From: DATHTC01 sp963746805
GTDB lineage: Bacteria; Actinomycetota; Thermoleophilia; Gaiellales; Gaiellaceae
Assembly: GCA_963746805.1 (NCBI GenBank)
Contig: CAVVCQ010000001.1
Location: forward strand, 1-64,000
Length of the DNA: 64,000 nucleotides
Direction: 5' to 3'
In this document: positions 47,048 to 54,777 of the stretch, one piece after another
Layout of the letters: each line of letters opens with the position of its first letter
How positions within the stretch are numbered: the first letter of the stretch is position 1
The notes under the pieces: generated by a model
The model's database searches: none
Seen by the model: the letters and a program-made list of their open reading frames with translations, nothing else
Told to the model about the DNA's origin: nothing
Program-made: the position numbers and the translations under genes

Positions 47048-48669
47048 TAATCCTCCACGTCTCGGGCGTCGAACGTCTCCTTCATCAGCTCGTACAGCTC
47101 GTCCTCGCTCGGGGCCGCCGGCTCGTCCGCGTGCGGGTCGGCGCTCACCGCCCCCTCCGCGAATGCGACGACGAGCTTGCGTCCGGTCAGCTCGTAGAGC
47201 GCGTCCCGGAGCAAACCGGCGTTCTTCGGCTCCTCCGCAAGCTGCCGGTGGAACGCGGCGCTCGGCGGGAACTCGAGCGTGAGCGTGTCGCCGGCGAGCT
47301 CCGCCGGGCGCGCCTCCCGCAGGACGGACGCGACCGGGATCGACTTGTCCTCCACCGCCGGGACGATCGAGCGCTGCCACGCCTCCTGGAGCTGCTCGAG
47401 GTCGATGCTCGGTGGCGCCACGGCCGCGGTGACGGAGTCCTCGGTCGTCGCCTCGGGCGCGGGCGGCGCCGCGGCGGCCGGCGGCGACGGTGACGGTGCG
47501 GGGCCTGCGTGCCCGGAGCCCGAGCCGATCGCCGACACGCGCGCCTCGAGCTGCTCGAGCCGGTACGCGGTCGCCTCGCGCGAGAGATCGGCGGCGGGCC
47601 GAGTCACCTTCACGAGCGCGAGCTCGAGCGGCAGGCGCGGGTCGCCGCCCTGACGCATGTCCTCGACGGCCACGGCCAGCAGGTCGACGAGCCGCAGCAC
47701 CGTCGCCGGCGTGAGCTGGTTCGCCTGCTCGCGCAGCCGGTCGCGCGTCTCCTCGGTCACGGGCAGCGACTCGGGCACCTCGCCGAGGTGCTGGACGAGC
47801 ATGAGGTGGCGCAGGTGCTCGAGCAGGTCGGTGACGAGCCGCCCGAGGTCCTGGCCGTTCTCCGCGAGCTCCTCGAGGTACGTGAGCGCCCCCGCGGTGT
47901 CGCCGTCGACGACGAGGTCGCCGATCCGGAAGAGCGCCTCCTCCTCGACCGTGCCGAGCATCTGCAGCACGTCCTGGACGGTGATCTTGTTGCCGGTCGC
48001 TGCCGCGAGCTGGTCGAGGATCGACTCGGCGTCGCGGTAGGCCCCGCGCGCCCCGCGGGCGATCAGCGCCAATGCCGCGTCGGGCGCGTCGATCCCGTCC
48101 GCGTCGGCGATGCGCCGGAGCTTCGTCACGAGCTCCGGCAGCCGCGGCCGCTGGAAGACGAAGGTCTGGCAACGCGACCGCACCGTCGGCAGCACCTTGC
48201 TCAGGTCGGTGGTGCAGAAGATGAAGACGAGGTGGGGCGGAGGCTCCTCGATCAGCTTCAGGAGCGCGTTCCAGGCGGCGTCCGTGAGCTGGTGCGCCTC
48301 GTCGAGGATGTAGACCTTGTAGCGCCCCTCGGCCGGCTGCAGCACGACGCGCTCGCGAATCTCGCGGATGTCGTCGATCCCGCGCTGCGAGGCGGCGTCC
48401 ATCTCGACCACGTCGAGCGAGGTGCCGTTGGCGATCGCGACGCACGCGTGGCAGACCTTGTCCGGCGTCGGCGTCGGCCCCTGGGCGCAGTTGAGCGCCT
48501 TCGCCAGGATTCTCGCCATCGACGTCTTGCCGGTGCCGCGCGGCCCGGCGAAGAGGTACGCCTGCCGCACCTGATCGGTCGCGAGCGCGTTGCGGAGCGT
48601 CCGCACGACGCCCTCCTGGCCGACCACCTCCTCGAAGTCCTGGGGCCGGTACTTCCTGTAGAGGGCCAT
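47047..48669 (-). CDS. dnaX: DNA polymerase III subunit gamma/tau
   Basis: 540 aa from the ATG at 48669 (MALYRKYRPQDFEEVVGQEG); a longer frame to 48741 is not needed. Walker A is GPRGTGKT (42-49), Walker B VYILDEAHQL, sensor and Arg finger region VRSRCQTFVFQRP, with Cys residues of the zinc module at LNCAQGPTPTPDKVCHAC. The C-terminal tau-like part is Pro/Ala-rich and acidic. Clamp-loader ATPase. The start codon lies inside a 14-position hairpin (48665-48695) and no SD is visible, which is unusual. The stop is adjacent to hairpin element A. Confidence 0.95.
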   Translation of the reverse strand: MALYRKYRPQDFEEVVGQEGVVRTLRNALATDQVRQAYLFAGPRGTGKTSMARILAKALNCAQGPTPTPDKVCHACVAIANGTSLDVVEMDAASQRGIDDIREIRERVVLQPAEGRYKVYILDEAHQLTDAAWNALLKLIEEPPPHLVFIFCTTDLSKVLPTVRSRCQTFVFQRPRLPELVTKLRRIADADGIDAPDAALALIARGARGAYRDAESILDQLAAATGNKITVQDVLQMLGTVEEEALFRIGDLVVDGDTAGALTYLEELAENGQDLGRLVTDLLEHLRHLMLVQHLGEVPESLPVTEETRDRLREQANQLTPATVLRLVDLLAVAVEDMRQGGDPRLPLELALVKVTRPAADLSREATAYRLEQLEARVSAIGSGSGHAGPAPSPSPPAAAAPPAPEATTEDSVTAAVAPPSIDLEQLQEAWQRSIVPAVEDKSIPVASVLREARPAELAGDTLTLEFPPSAAFHRQLAEEPKNAGLLRDALYELTGRKLVVAFAEGAVSADPHADEPAAPSEDELYELMKETFDARDVED

Positions 48670-48695
48670 TCCGCGCGCTTCGCGCACGGAATGGC
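48665..48695 (-). promoter_or_regulatory. Hairpin enclosing the dnaX start codon
   Basis: GCCATTCCGTGCGC and GCGCGCGGAATGGC pair at 13 of 14 positions around a 3-nt GAA loop; the ATG is in the 3' arm. It could hold the start codon closed or, in DNA, be a protein site. Confidence 0.5.
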
Positions 48696-48758
48696 TAGAA
48701 GTCTGTGCCGATTCGGTCACTCGTCGGATCCTTCCACACACTGCGAGGGGTGGAGCCA

Positions 48759-49050
48759 GTGTGCCGGATCGTCGTCGATTCGCACGAAGTCATTTCTGGA
48801 GTCCCCGGCCTGCTGCGATCGTCCGGCGTCGTCGTGGTCGTCCGACGGTTGCCCTCGGGCGACGCCAATCGGCGCTGATGCTCCGCAAGCGATGCTCGCG
48901 GCGGTTCCTGGAATCTCGACCGAGACGGCCCGTGCGTTGTTGCGAACGTTCGGCAGCGTCGCCAAGGTCCTCGCGGCCCAAGACGAGGAACTCGCATGCG
49001 TAGGTGGGATGGGGCCCAAGCGAATCGAAAGCACTTCGCCGAGCAGCCTT
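48759..49050 (+). pseudogene. ERCC4/XPF-type nuclease relic
   Basis: A GTG at 48759 with a good SD (GAGGGGTGGAG) opens MCRIVVDSHEVISGVPGLL, continuing to RRLPSGD: the start of an ERCC4 nuclease domain (pattern VVDSRE…S-VP-LL…G-V…R-L-GD). After 39 codons the frame stops. In the +1 frame, from about 48874, PQAMLAAVPGISTETARALL and ELACVGGMGPKRIE are a double helix-hairpin-helix, the normal C-terminus of such proteins. About 100 residues of catalytic core are missing between them, so an internal deletion plus frameshift inactivated the gene. It lies between dnaX and the SRP RNA, opposite in direction to both. Confidence 0.72.
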
Positions 49051-49053
49051 CTA

Positions 49054-49082
49054 GCTTTCTCTCGCCGACGGCGAGAGAAAGC
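49054..49082 (-). terminator. Perfect hairpin after the SRP RNA
   Basis: GCTTTCTCTCGCC and GGCGAGAGAAAGC pair perfectly (13 bp) around a 3-nt loop, directly after the 3' end of the SRP RNA on the minus strand. No long T-tract follows. It may also stop the ERCC4 relic transcript from the other side. Confidence 0.65.
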
Positions 49083-49085
49083 CCG

Positions 49086-49355
49086 GCCGCGCATCCGTCG
49101 TCGAAACGTGTCCCTGGGAGGAACGCCCGTCGCCTGCTCGGGCCAGGCAGAACCGCGGCACCTGAGAGGGAATCCTTAGCGCTGCTTCCTCCCGGATCTG
49201 ACGCGGTTCGGATGCTCCCAGTGCGCGGAACCTGGCCGTCAACGCCGCGTGCGTGCGCCCAAGCCCCACAAACTCCGTCCCTCGGACGGCCTTCGGCCCT
49301 GCTAGAGCGGATTTCAGGTACAGGGAACCGCTACCTCCCCGCCTAGCGCGGACCG
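49086..49355 (-). ncRNA. ffs: Signal recognition particle RNA, large type with Alu domain
   Basis: The S-domain core is clear on the minus strand: CGTCAGATCCGGGAGGAAGC (with AGCGCTAAGG after it) carries the GGAAGC-type tetraloop and the Ffh-binding internal loop, flanked by GGCCAGG (49237-49231) and CCTGGCC (49147-49141). The 5' part has GCGGGGAGGTAGCGG and CTGTACCTGAAATCCGCTCT with AGCAGGGCCGAA, the Alu-domain blocks of the Bacillus-like large SRP RNA. The ends are set by the 5' Alu region (about 49355) and the terminator at 49082, and are approximate. It lies upstream of dnaX, a common neighbour. Confidence 0.85.
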
Positions 49356-49449
49356 GGCGGAGCGAGTGTAGCCCGCCTCGGCGCAAAGGCGTTTTGCATC
49401 GTGAGGCATCGTGTCTATGCTTGTGGCAATCGCTACAGAGGGAGGACCG

Positions 49450-49884
49450 ATGGCGCGGATCGCCGACGTGATGAGCCTGCGGGTGCTGACGGTGACGCCC
49501 GACGAGACGGTGCAGCTCGCGATCGCGCGGATGCTCGAGGAGAACGTCGGCTCCGTCGCGGTCTGCGAGGGCAACCACCTCGTGGGCATCTTCACCGAGC
49601 GCGACGTGCTGCGCCTCGCCGGTGAGAACAGCCAGCTGCAGGAGCTCAGGGTCGGCGACGTGATGACGCGCCGCGTCCTCACCGTCTCACCCGACGACGA
49701 CATCCTCGGGGCGGGCGCGCTCATGGCCGAGCGGCGGATCCGCCACCTCCCGGTCGTGCAGGACGGGATGGTGATGGGGATCGTCGGCCTCCGCGACGTC
49801 ACGCGCAGCCTGCTCGAGCTCGTCTGGCGCGAGCACGATGTCGCCGCGCGCGAGACGGCTCGGCAGCTGCTCAAGCGGGCCTGA
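49450..49884 (+). CDS. Tandem CBS-domain protein
   Basis: 144 aa composed of two CBS domains: ADVMSLRVLTVTPDETVQLA … VGIFTERDVLRLAG (about 4-60) and VGDVMTRRVLTVSPDDDILG … VMGIVGLRDVTRSLLE (about 68-127). Such stand-alone pairs bind adenine nucleotides and act as energy or ligand sensors for a partner protein that is not evident here. ATG 49450 with GGGAGGA 4 nt upstream; an ATG at 49411 lacks support. Hairpin element B starts on the base after its stop. Confidence 0.87.
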   Translation: MARIADVMSLRVLTVTPDETVQLAIARMLEENVGSVAVCEGNHLVGIFTERDVLRLAGENSQLQELRVGDVMTRRVLTVSPDDDILGAGALMAERRIRHLPVVQDGMVMGIVGLRDVTRSLLELVWREHDVAARETARQLLKRA

Positions 49885-50047
49885 GAACTCGGTTCAGAAT
49901 GAAGCCTTGTGCCGCCGAGGGACGTCGCGCAGCCCGATCGCGGCGTCCTCGGTCGCCCCGATAGCGCTGCTATCGGGGCTCCCTGCGTCCTTGCGCTCGA
50001 ACCGCGCGACGCACCTCGGCGGCGAAGCGTCATTCCGAATCGAGTTC
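49885..50047 (+). repeat. Giant hairpin element B (163 nt), 3' UTR of the CBS gene
   Basis: Begins 1 nt after the CBS-gene stop. The arms pair for about 46 positions: GAACTCGGTTCAGAATGA (49885-) with TCATTCCGAATCGAGTTC (-50047), GCCGCCGAGG with CCTCGGCGGC, CGTCGCGC with GCGCGACG. The core 49940-49994 reads GCGGCGTCCTCGGTCG, apical stem CCCCGATAGC/GCTATCGGGG, GCTCCCTGCGTCCTTGC. Core, total length and position after a stop codon match element A; the arm sequences do not. tRNA-Val follows 25 nt later. Confidence 0.75.
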
Positions 50048-50072
50048 CGACGCCGGTACAATCGCCGCTCCC

Positions 50073-50144
50073 GGGCGCATAGCTCAGCGGGAGAGCGCTC
50101 GCCTCACACGCGAGAGGTCGGTGGTTCGATCCCACCTGCGCCCA
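50073..50144 (+). tRNA. tRNA-Val (anticodon CAC)
   Basis: 72-nt cloverleaf: acceptor GGGCGCA with TGCGCCC and discriminator A, D-arm AGCTCAGCGGGAGAGC, anticodon stem CTCGC/GCGAG with loop CTCACAC (anticodon CAC), T-arm GGTGGTTCGATCCCACC. CCA is not encoded. Confidence 0.96.
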
Positions 50145-50221
50145 TCGACGCACGCCGTGATTCGCGGAAACCGCATGGTTACGCAAAGGCGGCGCGCGTG
50201 ATTCGTGCCAGCGGTGCTAGG

Positions 50222-50247
50222 GCGTGCCCCCTCGGTGCCCCCTCGGA
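50222..50247. repeat. Short tandem repeat 3' of tRNA-Val
   Basis: GTGCCCCCTCG occurs twice in a row, about 80 nt after the tRNA. GC-rich repeats of this kind are often seen next to tRNA genes used for integration, but no integrase or second tRNA end is visible. Confidence 0.35.
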
Positions 50248-50260
50248 AGCTGCAGCGTCC

Positions 50261-50315
50261 GCGCGGGCCGCTGGCCGCCACTGCTACTCGTGGGCTAACG
50301 GGTAGCGGCCCGCGC
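50261..50315. repeat. 12-bp perfect inverted repeat between tRNA-Val and globin gene
   Basis: GCGCGGGCCGCT (50261-50272) and AGCGGCCCGCGC (50304-50315) are perfect complements with a 31-nt spacer. It may end the globin transcript (minus strand, stop at 50368) or the tRNA transcript. It lacks the core of elements A and B. Confidence 0.5.
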
Positions 50316-50367
50316 AGTGGATCGGCGCGCGTGCGCGCGAGGAAGTCCTTCCCCGCCTATCGCGGGC

Positions 50368-50793
50368 CTACTGCGAGTACCCCTCAGTCACCTCGCCCTT
50401 GTGTGCGGCAAATGCAGCCAGAACCTCCTCCTTCTCACGCTCGGGCACCTTGAAGAAGTCGAGCGTTCGCCCAAGTTCGGCCGCGACTTCATCGAACTCG
50501 GCGGGCGAGATCTTCAGTTCGCGGTGAGCTTCTTCCAGACCAAGGGTGGTGCTGCCGGGTTGTGTGGCTGCATATTGCTGGGGTCCGCCGGCGACCTCGC
50601 AGACCCACAGGGTGCGCATGAACTTAAGGCCCGGAAGCCTTCCCAGATTGTTCGTGTGCCATTCCCGGAGAGCAGGGTTCTCCGATGTCTGGCCGACAAT
50701 CGGGTTCTGCACGATTGCGTCGCTGAAGTGGTCAACCACGGCTGCGATGGCGAATGCGCCACCGAGCCGTTCATACAGACTCGACTCCGTCAT
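50368..50793 (-). CDS. Truncated hemoglobin (group I)
   Basis: 141-aa 2-over-2 globin. SLYERLGGAFAIAAVVDHFS is the group I start; the proximal haem ligand is H90 in EEAHRELKIS; WHTNNLGRLPGLKFMRTLWV covers helices C-E. Likely binds O2 or NO. The FMRTLW…EVAGGPQQYAA segment has no standard distal Tyr-Gln pair at a clear position, so ligand chemistry is uncertain. It stands alone on the minus strand. Confidence 0.85.
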   Translation of the reverse strand: MTESSLYERLGGAFAIAAVVDHFSDAIVQNPIVGQTSENPALREWHTNNLGRLPGLKFMRTLWVCEVAGGPQQYAATQPGSTTLGLEEAHRELKISPAEFDEVAAELGRTLDFFKVPEREKEEVLAAFAAHKGEVTEGYSQ

Positions 50794-51140
50794 TGTTCGC
50801 TCCTTTGAGCAGTTCCCTGAAAGCGTCCGATCGCTTCAGCGATCGCTTCCATTAGTGACGGACAACACGCCGGTCTTACGCCGAATTGCGCGGCTCGGAT
50901 GCACCCCGCCGCTTAGATCGGCGCGCTTCCTGCAACCGCCGTTCGTCGCCGGGCGCTTCACGCTGCGAGAGACGGCCGCCAGCCTGCGTCGCGGCGGCTC
51001 CCCGGCCGCGCGGCCTCACTCGCTGGTTTTGCAACGCAGTCCTTCAACGGACGACCTAGTTCCGAACCCATGGGCGGGTCAGGATCTACGGAGATGCCAG
51101 CGCATCCGCGAGCCGAAGCTAATGACCGTCGTAGGCTGCG
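50794..51140. other. Intergenic region with an 8-bp palindrome
   Basis: Holds the upstream regions of the globin and beta-lactamase-like genes. CGATCGCT and AGCGATCG (50829-50846, 2-nt spacer) form a palindrome 36 bp before the globin start and may be an operator. Nothing coding is convincing in the remainder. Confidence 0.35.
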
Positions 51141-52160
51141 ATGAGGATGCGATTTGCCTTCCTGGCGCTTCTAGTGGCGCTCACGTTGGTACTGATTGGG
51201 TGTCGCGGCGAGGCCTCGACCGCGCCTCCGGTGGAGCGTGTGGCGCAGCAGCTCGCGCGTGCCGGCACGACCAGCGTGATCGTCCTCGTCTCCGACGATG
51301 GTCGAGAGTACGTGGCCACAGCCGGTACTCGCCGTCCTGATCCGGACCAGAGATTTCGGATCGGAAGCGTCACCAAGACGTTTACCGCAACGATCGTGCT
51401 CCAGCTCGTCGAGGAAGGGAGGCTTCGCCTCGACAGCACGCTTCACGAGCACCTGCCGGGCCTCGGTGCTCGAGGAGAAGAGATCACGATCCGCCAGCTG
51501 CTCAATCACCGCTCCGGGCTCGTCAACTTCACCGACTACACGTCCTGGCTCGACCGGGCGAGCCGGTCGCCATCGACCCGGCCGATCAACATCTTGCGCT
51601 TCGCCGTCTCGCACCCCGCAGCCTTCCGACCTGGCAGTGAATGGCAGTACTCGAACACCAATTACATCGCGCTCGGCCTGGTCATCGAGAAGACCACAGG
51701 GCGCCCGTACGGACAAGTGCTCAAGCAGCGAATCCTTGAGCCGCTCGATCTGGGAAGCACAGAGCTGCCAGTCACGCGGCGCCTGCGAGATCTGAAAGAC
51801 GAGGGCGAGAATCCCCAGGTGCCCTGGGCTGCCGGCGCCATCGTCTCAAACGCACAGGACATTGCCCGCTTCCTGTCCGCGCTCCTCTCGGGCCGAATCC
51901 TTTCCGAGGCATCCCTCGCGTCTATGAAGCAAACGGTGGTCGTTGACCCAACGCTCGCGGACGGGCTTGGCATTTTTTCAACCCAACTGCCGTGCGGACG
52001 TTTTTGGGGCCACCAGGGCGGCATCCTCGACTACGCGACGATCGTCAACGCCAGCGAGGACGGCAGCCGAGTCGTTGTCATCTCAGCGCACGGTGGAACG
52101 CCTTCTGGGCCACCCCCCGACGAGAGTGCGCTGCTTTGCCACGCGACGCATACGCGTTGA
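51141..52160 (+). CDS. Beta-lactamase-family serine hydrolase (lipoprotein)
   Basis: 339 aa of the class C beta-lactamase/DD-peptidase fold. The N-terminus ends in lipobox LIGC (Cys21), so it is a lipoprotein on the outer face of the membrane. The catalytic SVTK tetrad is S76-K79, the second motif is Y170-S-N172, and HQGG near residue 296 replaces the KTG motif. More likely a peptidase or esterase than an antibiotic-resistance enzyme. Its GC content is visibly lower than that of neighbouring genes. Confidence 0.87.
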   Translation: MRMRFAFLALLVALTLVLIGCRGEASTAPPVERVAQQLARAGTTSVIVLVSDDGREYVATAGTRRPDPDQRFRIGSVTKTFTATIVLQLVEEGRLRLDSTLHEHLPGLGARGEEITIRQLLNHRSGLVNFTDYTSWLDRASRSPSTRPINILRFAVSHPAAFRPGSEWQYSNTNYIALGLVIEKTTGRPYGQVLKQRILEPLDLGSTELPVTRRLRDLKDEGENPQVPWAAGAIVSNAQDIARFLSALLSGRILSEASLASMKQTVVVDPTLADGLGIFSTQLPCGRFWGHQGGILDYATIVNASEDGSRVVVISAHGGTPSGPPPDESALLCHATHTR

Positions 52161-52503
52161 ATGGCGACTCGACCCTGCTCGCCAGTCGGAAGACCGCTGA
52201 ACAATGTGAACGGGAACCGGCGCCGTTGCCACGCAACGCGCCAGATCGAGCGTAATTGGAGGTCTCCCACCCGGAGACCTCCACGTGAAGGTCCAAAAAT
52301 GAGGCGGGGAGGAGAAGAGGCTCCTTGCCAAGTCTTTCAACCCGTCTCCCCACCCTACGGCGGTCGGTGCGCTGGTCGAGCCACTTGCCATAGGCGGCCT
52401 GCTCAGATGCCGAGCCGGGCGACCCCGACGCGTTGTTGGCGCTCCACAGCTCCCAGGGCCCGCGAGGAGCGGGGAGGATGAGGGTCGTGGAGAATGACAG
52501 CGA
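52161..52503. other. Intergenic region with terminator-like hairpin
   Basis: Contains the hairpin at 52258-52282. Minus-strand frames across 52300-52500 look weakly protein-like but have no start, SD or recognisable family, so no gene is called. Confidence 0.4.
52258..52282. terminator. Perfect 10-bp hairpin
   Basis: GGAGGTCTCC, 5-nt loop CACCC, GGAGACCTCC, about 100 nt after the beta-lactamase-like gene. No T-tract on either side, so it could be a terminator for either strand or a repeat relic. Confidence 0.5.
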
Positions 52504-53607
52504 ATGCGCGCCAACGGCGAGCCGGGCGTTGCGATCGTCGGCGGCGGGCTGGCCGGCTTCACCGCCTTCCTGACGCTCCGCCATGCCGGCGTGCGCGACG
52601 TGATCGTCTTCGCCGGCGAACGGGATCCCACCGGTCCATTCGCGCGCCGCGCCGCCGCGATCCGCCAGCGCGCGATGCGCTCCGAAAGCGACGGCCACTG
52701 CTTCCCGCGCAGCTTTCCCGGCCTCGCCGCGCGGGAAGCGATGCGCCGCCGCTCGGCGGGCCCGCTCCTCGGCACCGTCACGAACCGGTACCTCCCGACC
52801 CTCGACTGGTTCCTCCGCCACGTGCGCGAGCTCCGTGGAGGTTCGGGCTGGGACGAAGCCGTCGTGGAGGGGCGGGTCGAGCGCGTCCGCGCCGTCGACG
52901 GCGGCTTCGAGCTCGACGGGCGTGGCCCGTTCCGCGACGTGCTGCTCGCGCCGGGTCATCCGGGACCGGCGATCCCGGCCGACCTCGAGGGCGATCCGCG
53001 CATCGTCCATGCCTACGAGCCGCACGGTTACGGACGGGCCGTCGCCGTCGTGGGTGCGGGGATGGCTGCGGCCACCGAGTGGCTGAACGCGCTCGCCGCA
53101 GGGGCGGTCGTCACATCGGTGCGGCGGCGGGACCCGCTTCGGCGTCCGCTGAATGTCCCTCGACCGCTGTTCTCCAAGCGCGGGCTCGCCAGCTTCCACG
53201 CCACGTCCCCCAGCCACCGGGCCGCGCTCCTAACGGAGCTCTCCGCGCCGTCGTATCCCAACGGCGCGGGCTGGGACGACCCCGTCGAGCAGGCAGCGCG
53301 GGAAGGCAGATTTCGCGTTCGAGACCGAGTCGACGGCGCCGACCAGGTGATCTGCGCCACGGGCTTCCGGCGGGGCTTCCGGCACGACACCCTGCTCGAC
53401 GCGCTGGTCGACGATCACGAACTGGACACCGTCGACCGCTGGATCGTCCTCGACGCGAGCTCGTGCGTGCCGCAGCTGACGGATGCGAGCCGTACCCTGG
53501 CGCTGGCCGGCGCTCCTGCGCAGTGGGCCTATCCGGCGGCCGACACGATTGTCGGGATGAAGTGGGCCGCACGGCGGTTCGCGAGGGTGTCGTGTCGTAC
53601 ACGCTGA
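52504..53607 (+). CDS. FAD/NAD(P)-binding oxidoreductase
   Basis: 367-aa flavoprotein. VAIVGGGLAGFTAFLTLRHA is the FAD dinucleotide site at the N-terminus; AVAVVGAGMAAATEWLNALA near residue 181 is the NAD(P)H site; ICATGFRRGF near residue 283 is the ATG-box. The order FAD-NADPH-ATG fits flavin-dependent monooxygenases (YUCCA/L-ornithine hydroxylase-like) or pyridine nucleotide-disulfide oxidoreductases. No substrate is indicated. Its end overlaps the next gene by 16 nt. Confidence 0.8.
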   Translation: MRANGEPGVAIVGGGLAGFTAFLTLRHAGVRDVIVFAGERDPTGPFARRAAAIRQRAMRSESDGHCFPRSFPGLAAREAMRRRSAGPLLGTVTNRYLPTLDWFLRHVRELRGGSGWDEAVVEGRVERVRAVDGGFELDGRGPFRDVLLAPGHPGPAIPADLEGDPRIVHAYEPHGYGRAVAVVGAGMAAATEWLNALAAGAVVTSVRRRDPLRRPLNVPRPLFSKRGLASFHATSPSHRAALLTELSAPSYPNGAGWDDPVEQAAREGRFRVRDRVDGADQVICATGFRRGFRHDTLLDALVDDHELDTVDRWIVLDASSCVPQLTDASRTLALAGAPAQWAYPAADTIVGMKWAARRFARVSCRTR

Positions 53608-54777
53608 GGGGGCGCATCGAGTCGCGGCTCGCGTCCGCGGCCCTCGTCGTCGCCGGCGCTGCCGCCTACTCGCTGTTGCTCGGACAGTGGTGGCCGATCG
53701 AGCTCGCGGGGATCATGCTCGCCGTCGGCCTTGCCCTGGACGCGGCCTTCTACCACCGACTGCTCGCGTACCAGCCGGGCTGGCTGGCAGTGCCGCTCGG
53801 GGCGCTCGAGCTCACCGGAACGATGGCGCTCGCGGTCGGGATCGGCCTCCGGCCGCCGCTTGCCGGAGCACTGGCGCTGTTCGGCGCCGCTTGGCTCCTC
53901 GGCCAGGTCCTGGGCCACGCCGGGTTCCCTCTCGCGCACCTCACCTACGCGGAGGACGGCGGTGAGCTCGGCCGCGCGGGCCGGGCGCTCTGGGGCGCGG
54001 CGCCGGTCGCGCTCGCCGCTGTGCTCGGCGTCGCCTTGGTGACGCAGCCGCCCACCGTTCGCCTCTCGGCAGGCGTCCATCAGGGGCCGCTCGTGCTCGA
54101 CCGGTCGCAGCGGCTGATCGGCGAGCCGGGCGCCGTCGTCCGCGGAGGGATCGTGATCACGGCCGACGACGTCACCGTCAAGGGCGTCTCGGTTCTCGGA
54201 GGCGAGGTCGGGATCTCGGTTCGGGACGCGCGCCGCGTCGTCCTCGAGGACGTGGCCGTCATGGGCGCCTCGCTCGACGGGATCCAGGCGAGGTTGAGCC
54301 AGGTCACGATCCGCGACTGCTCGGTGACGGCGCCGGCGAGCGCCCACGCTCAGGGGATCGACATCTCCTTCGCCATGGAGCTGCCGCACAGCCTCGTCGA
54401 GGGCTGCCATGTGAGCGGCGGCTTTCGCGAGGGGATCGCCACCCACCTCGTGATGGTCGACCTGCGCGCGAACCGGATCGAGCGGACGACATTGCACGGG
54501 ATCGCGATGACCGAGATGTCGATGGGCGCAATCGAGGCGAACGTCGTCCGCGACGCGCTCGGCGTCGGCGTCTTCTGCGGCGACTGGTCGCACTGCGAGA
54601 TCGAGGACAACGCCGTCGTCGGGACGCGACCCGACCCCGAGTCGGGCGCGCGCTCCCAGATGGGGTATCGCGATCCAGTCGAGCTACCACGCCCGAGCCG
54701 AGGTGGAGGGCAACGCCCTGTCCCGGAATGCGCGCGCGATGGGCACCTTCACGAACGGGACGATCACCGGCCGCTGA
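53592..54777 (+). CDS. Membrane protein with right-handed beta-helix domain (one frameshift)
   Basis: 394 aa if one extra G near 54662-54666 (GGGG run) is ignored; the natural end MGIAIQSSYHARAEVEGNAL … GTITGR then stops at 54777. Five to six N-terminal helices (residues about 12-150: LLLGQWWPIELAGIMLAVGL, WLAVPLGALELTGTMALAVG, ALFGAAWLLGQVLGHAGFPL) are followed by an extracytoplasmic beta-helix of NosD/Pectate-lyase-3 type with I-x-x-N/D-x-V repeats (about 165-390). GTG start within the flavoprotein gene, so the two are coupled. Function not known; a membrane-anchored carbohydrate-active or scaffold role is possible. Confidence 0.68.

Noticed and set aside
50829..50846. Palindrome CGATCGCT/AGCGATCG as a third copy of the giant hairpin family
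   Set aside because: It lacks both core strings and long arms; at most an operator.
52078..53217. Minus-strand frame with protein-like stretch near 52300-52450
   Set aside because: No SD or start, crosses into the antisense of the flavoprotein gene, and no family recognised.
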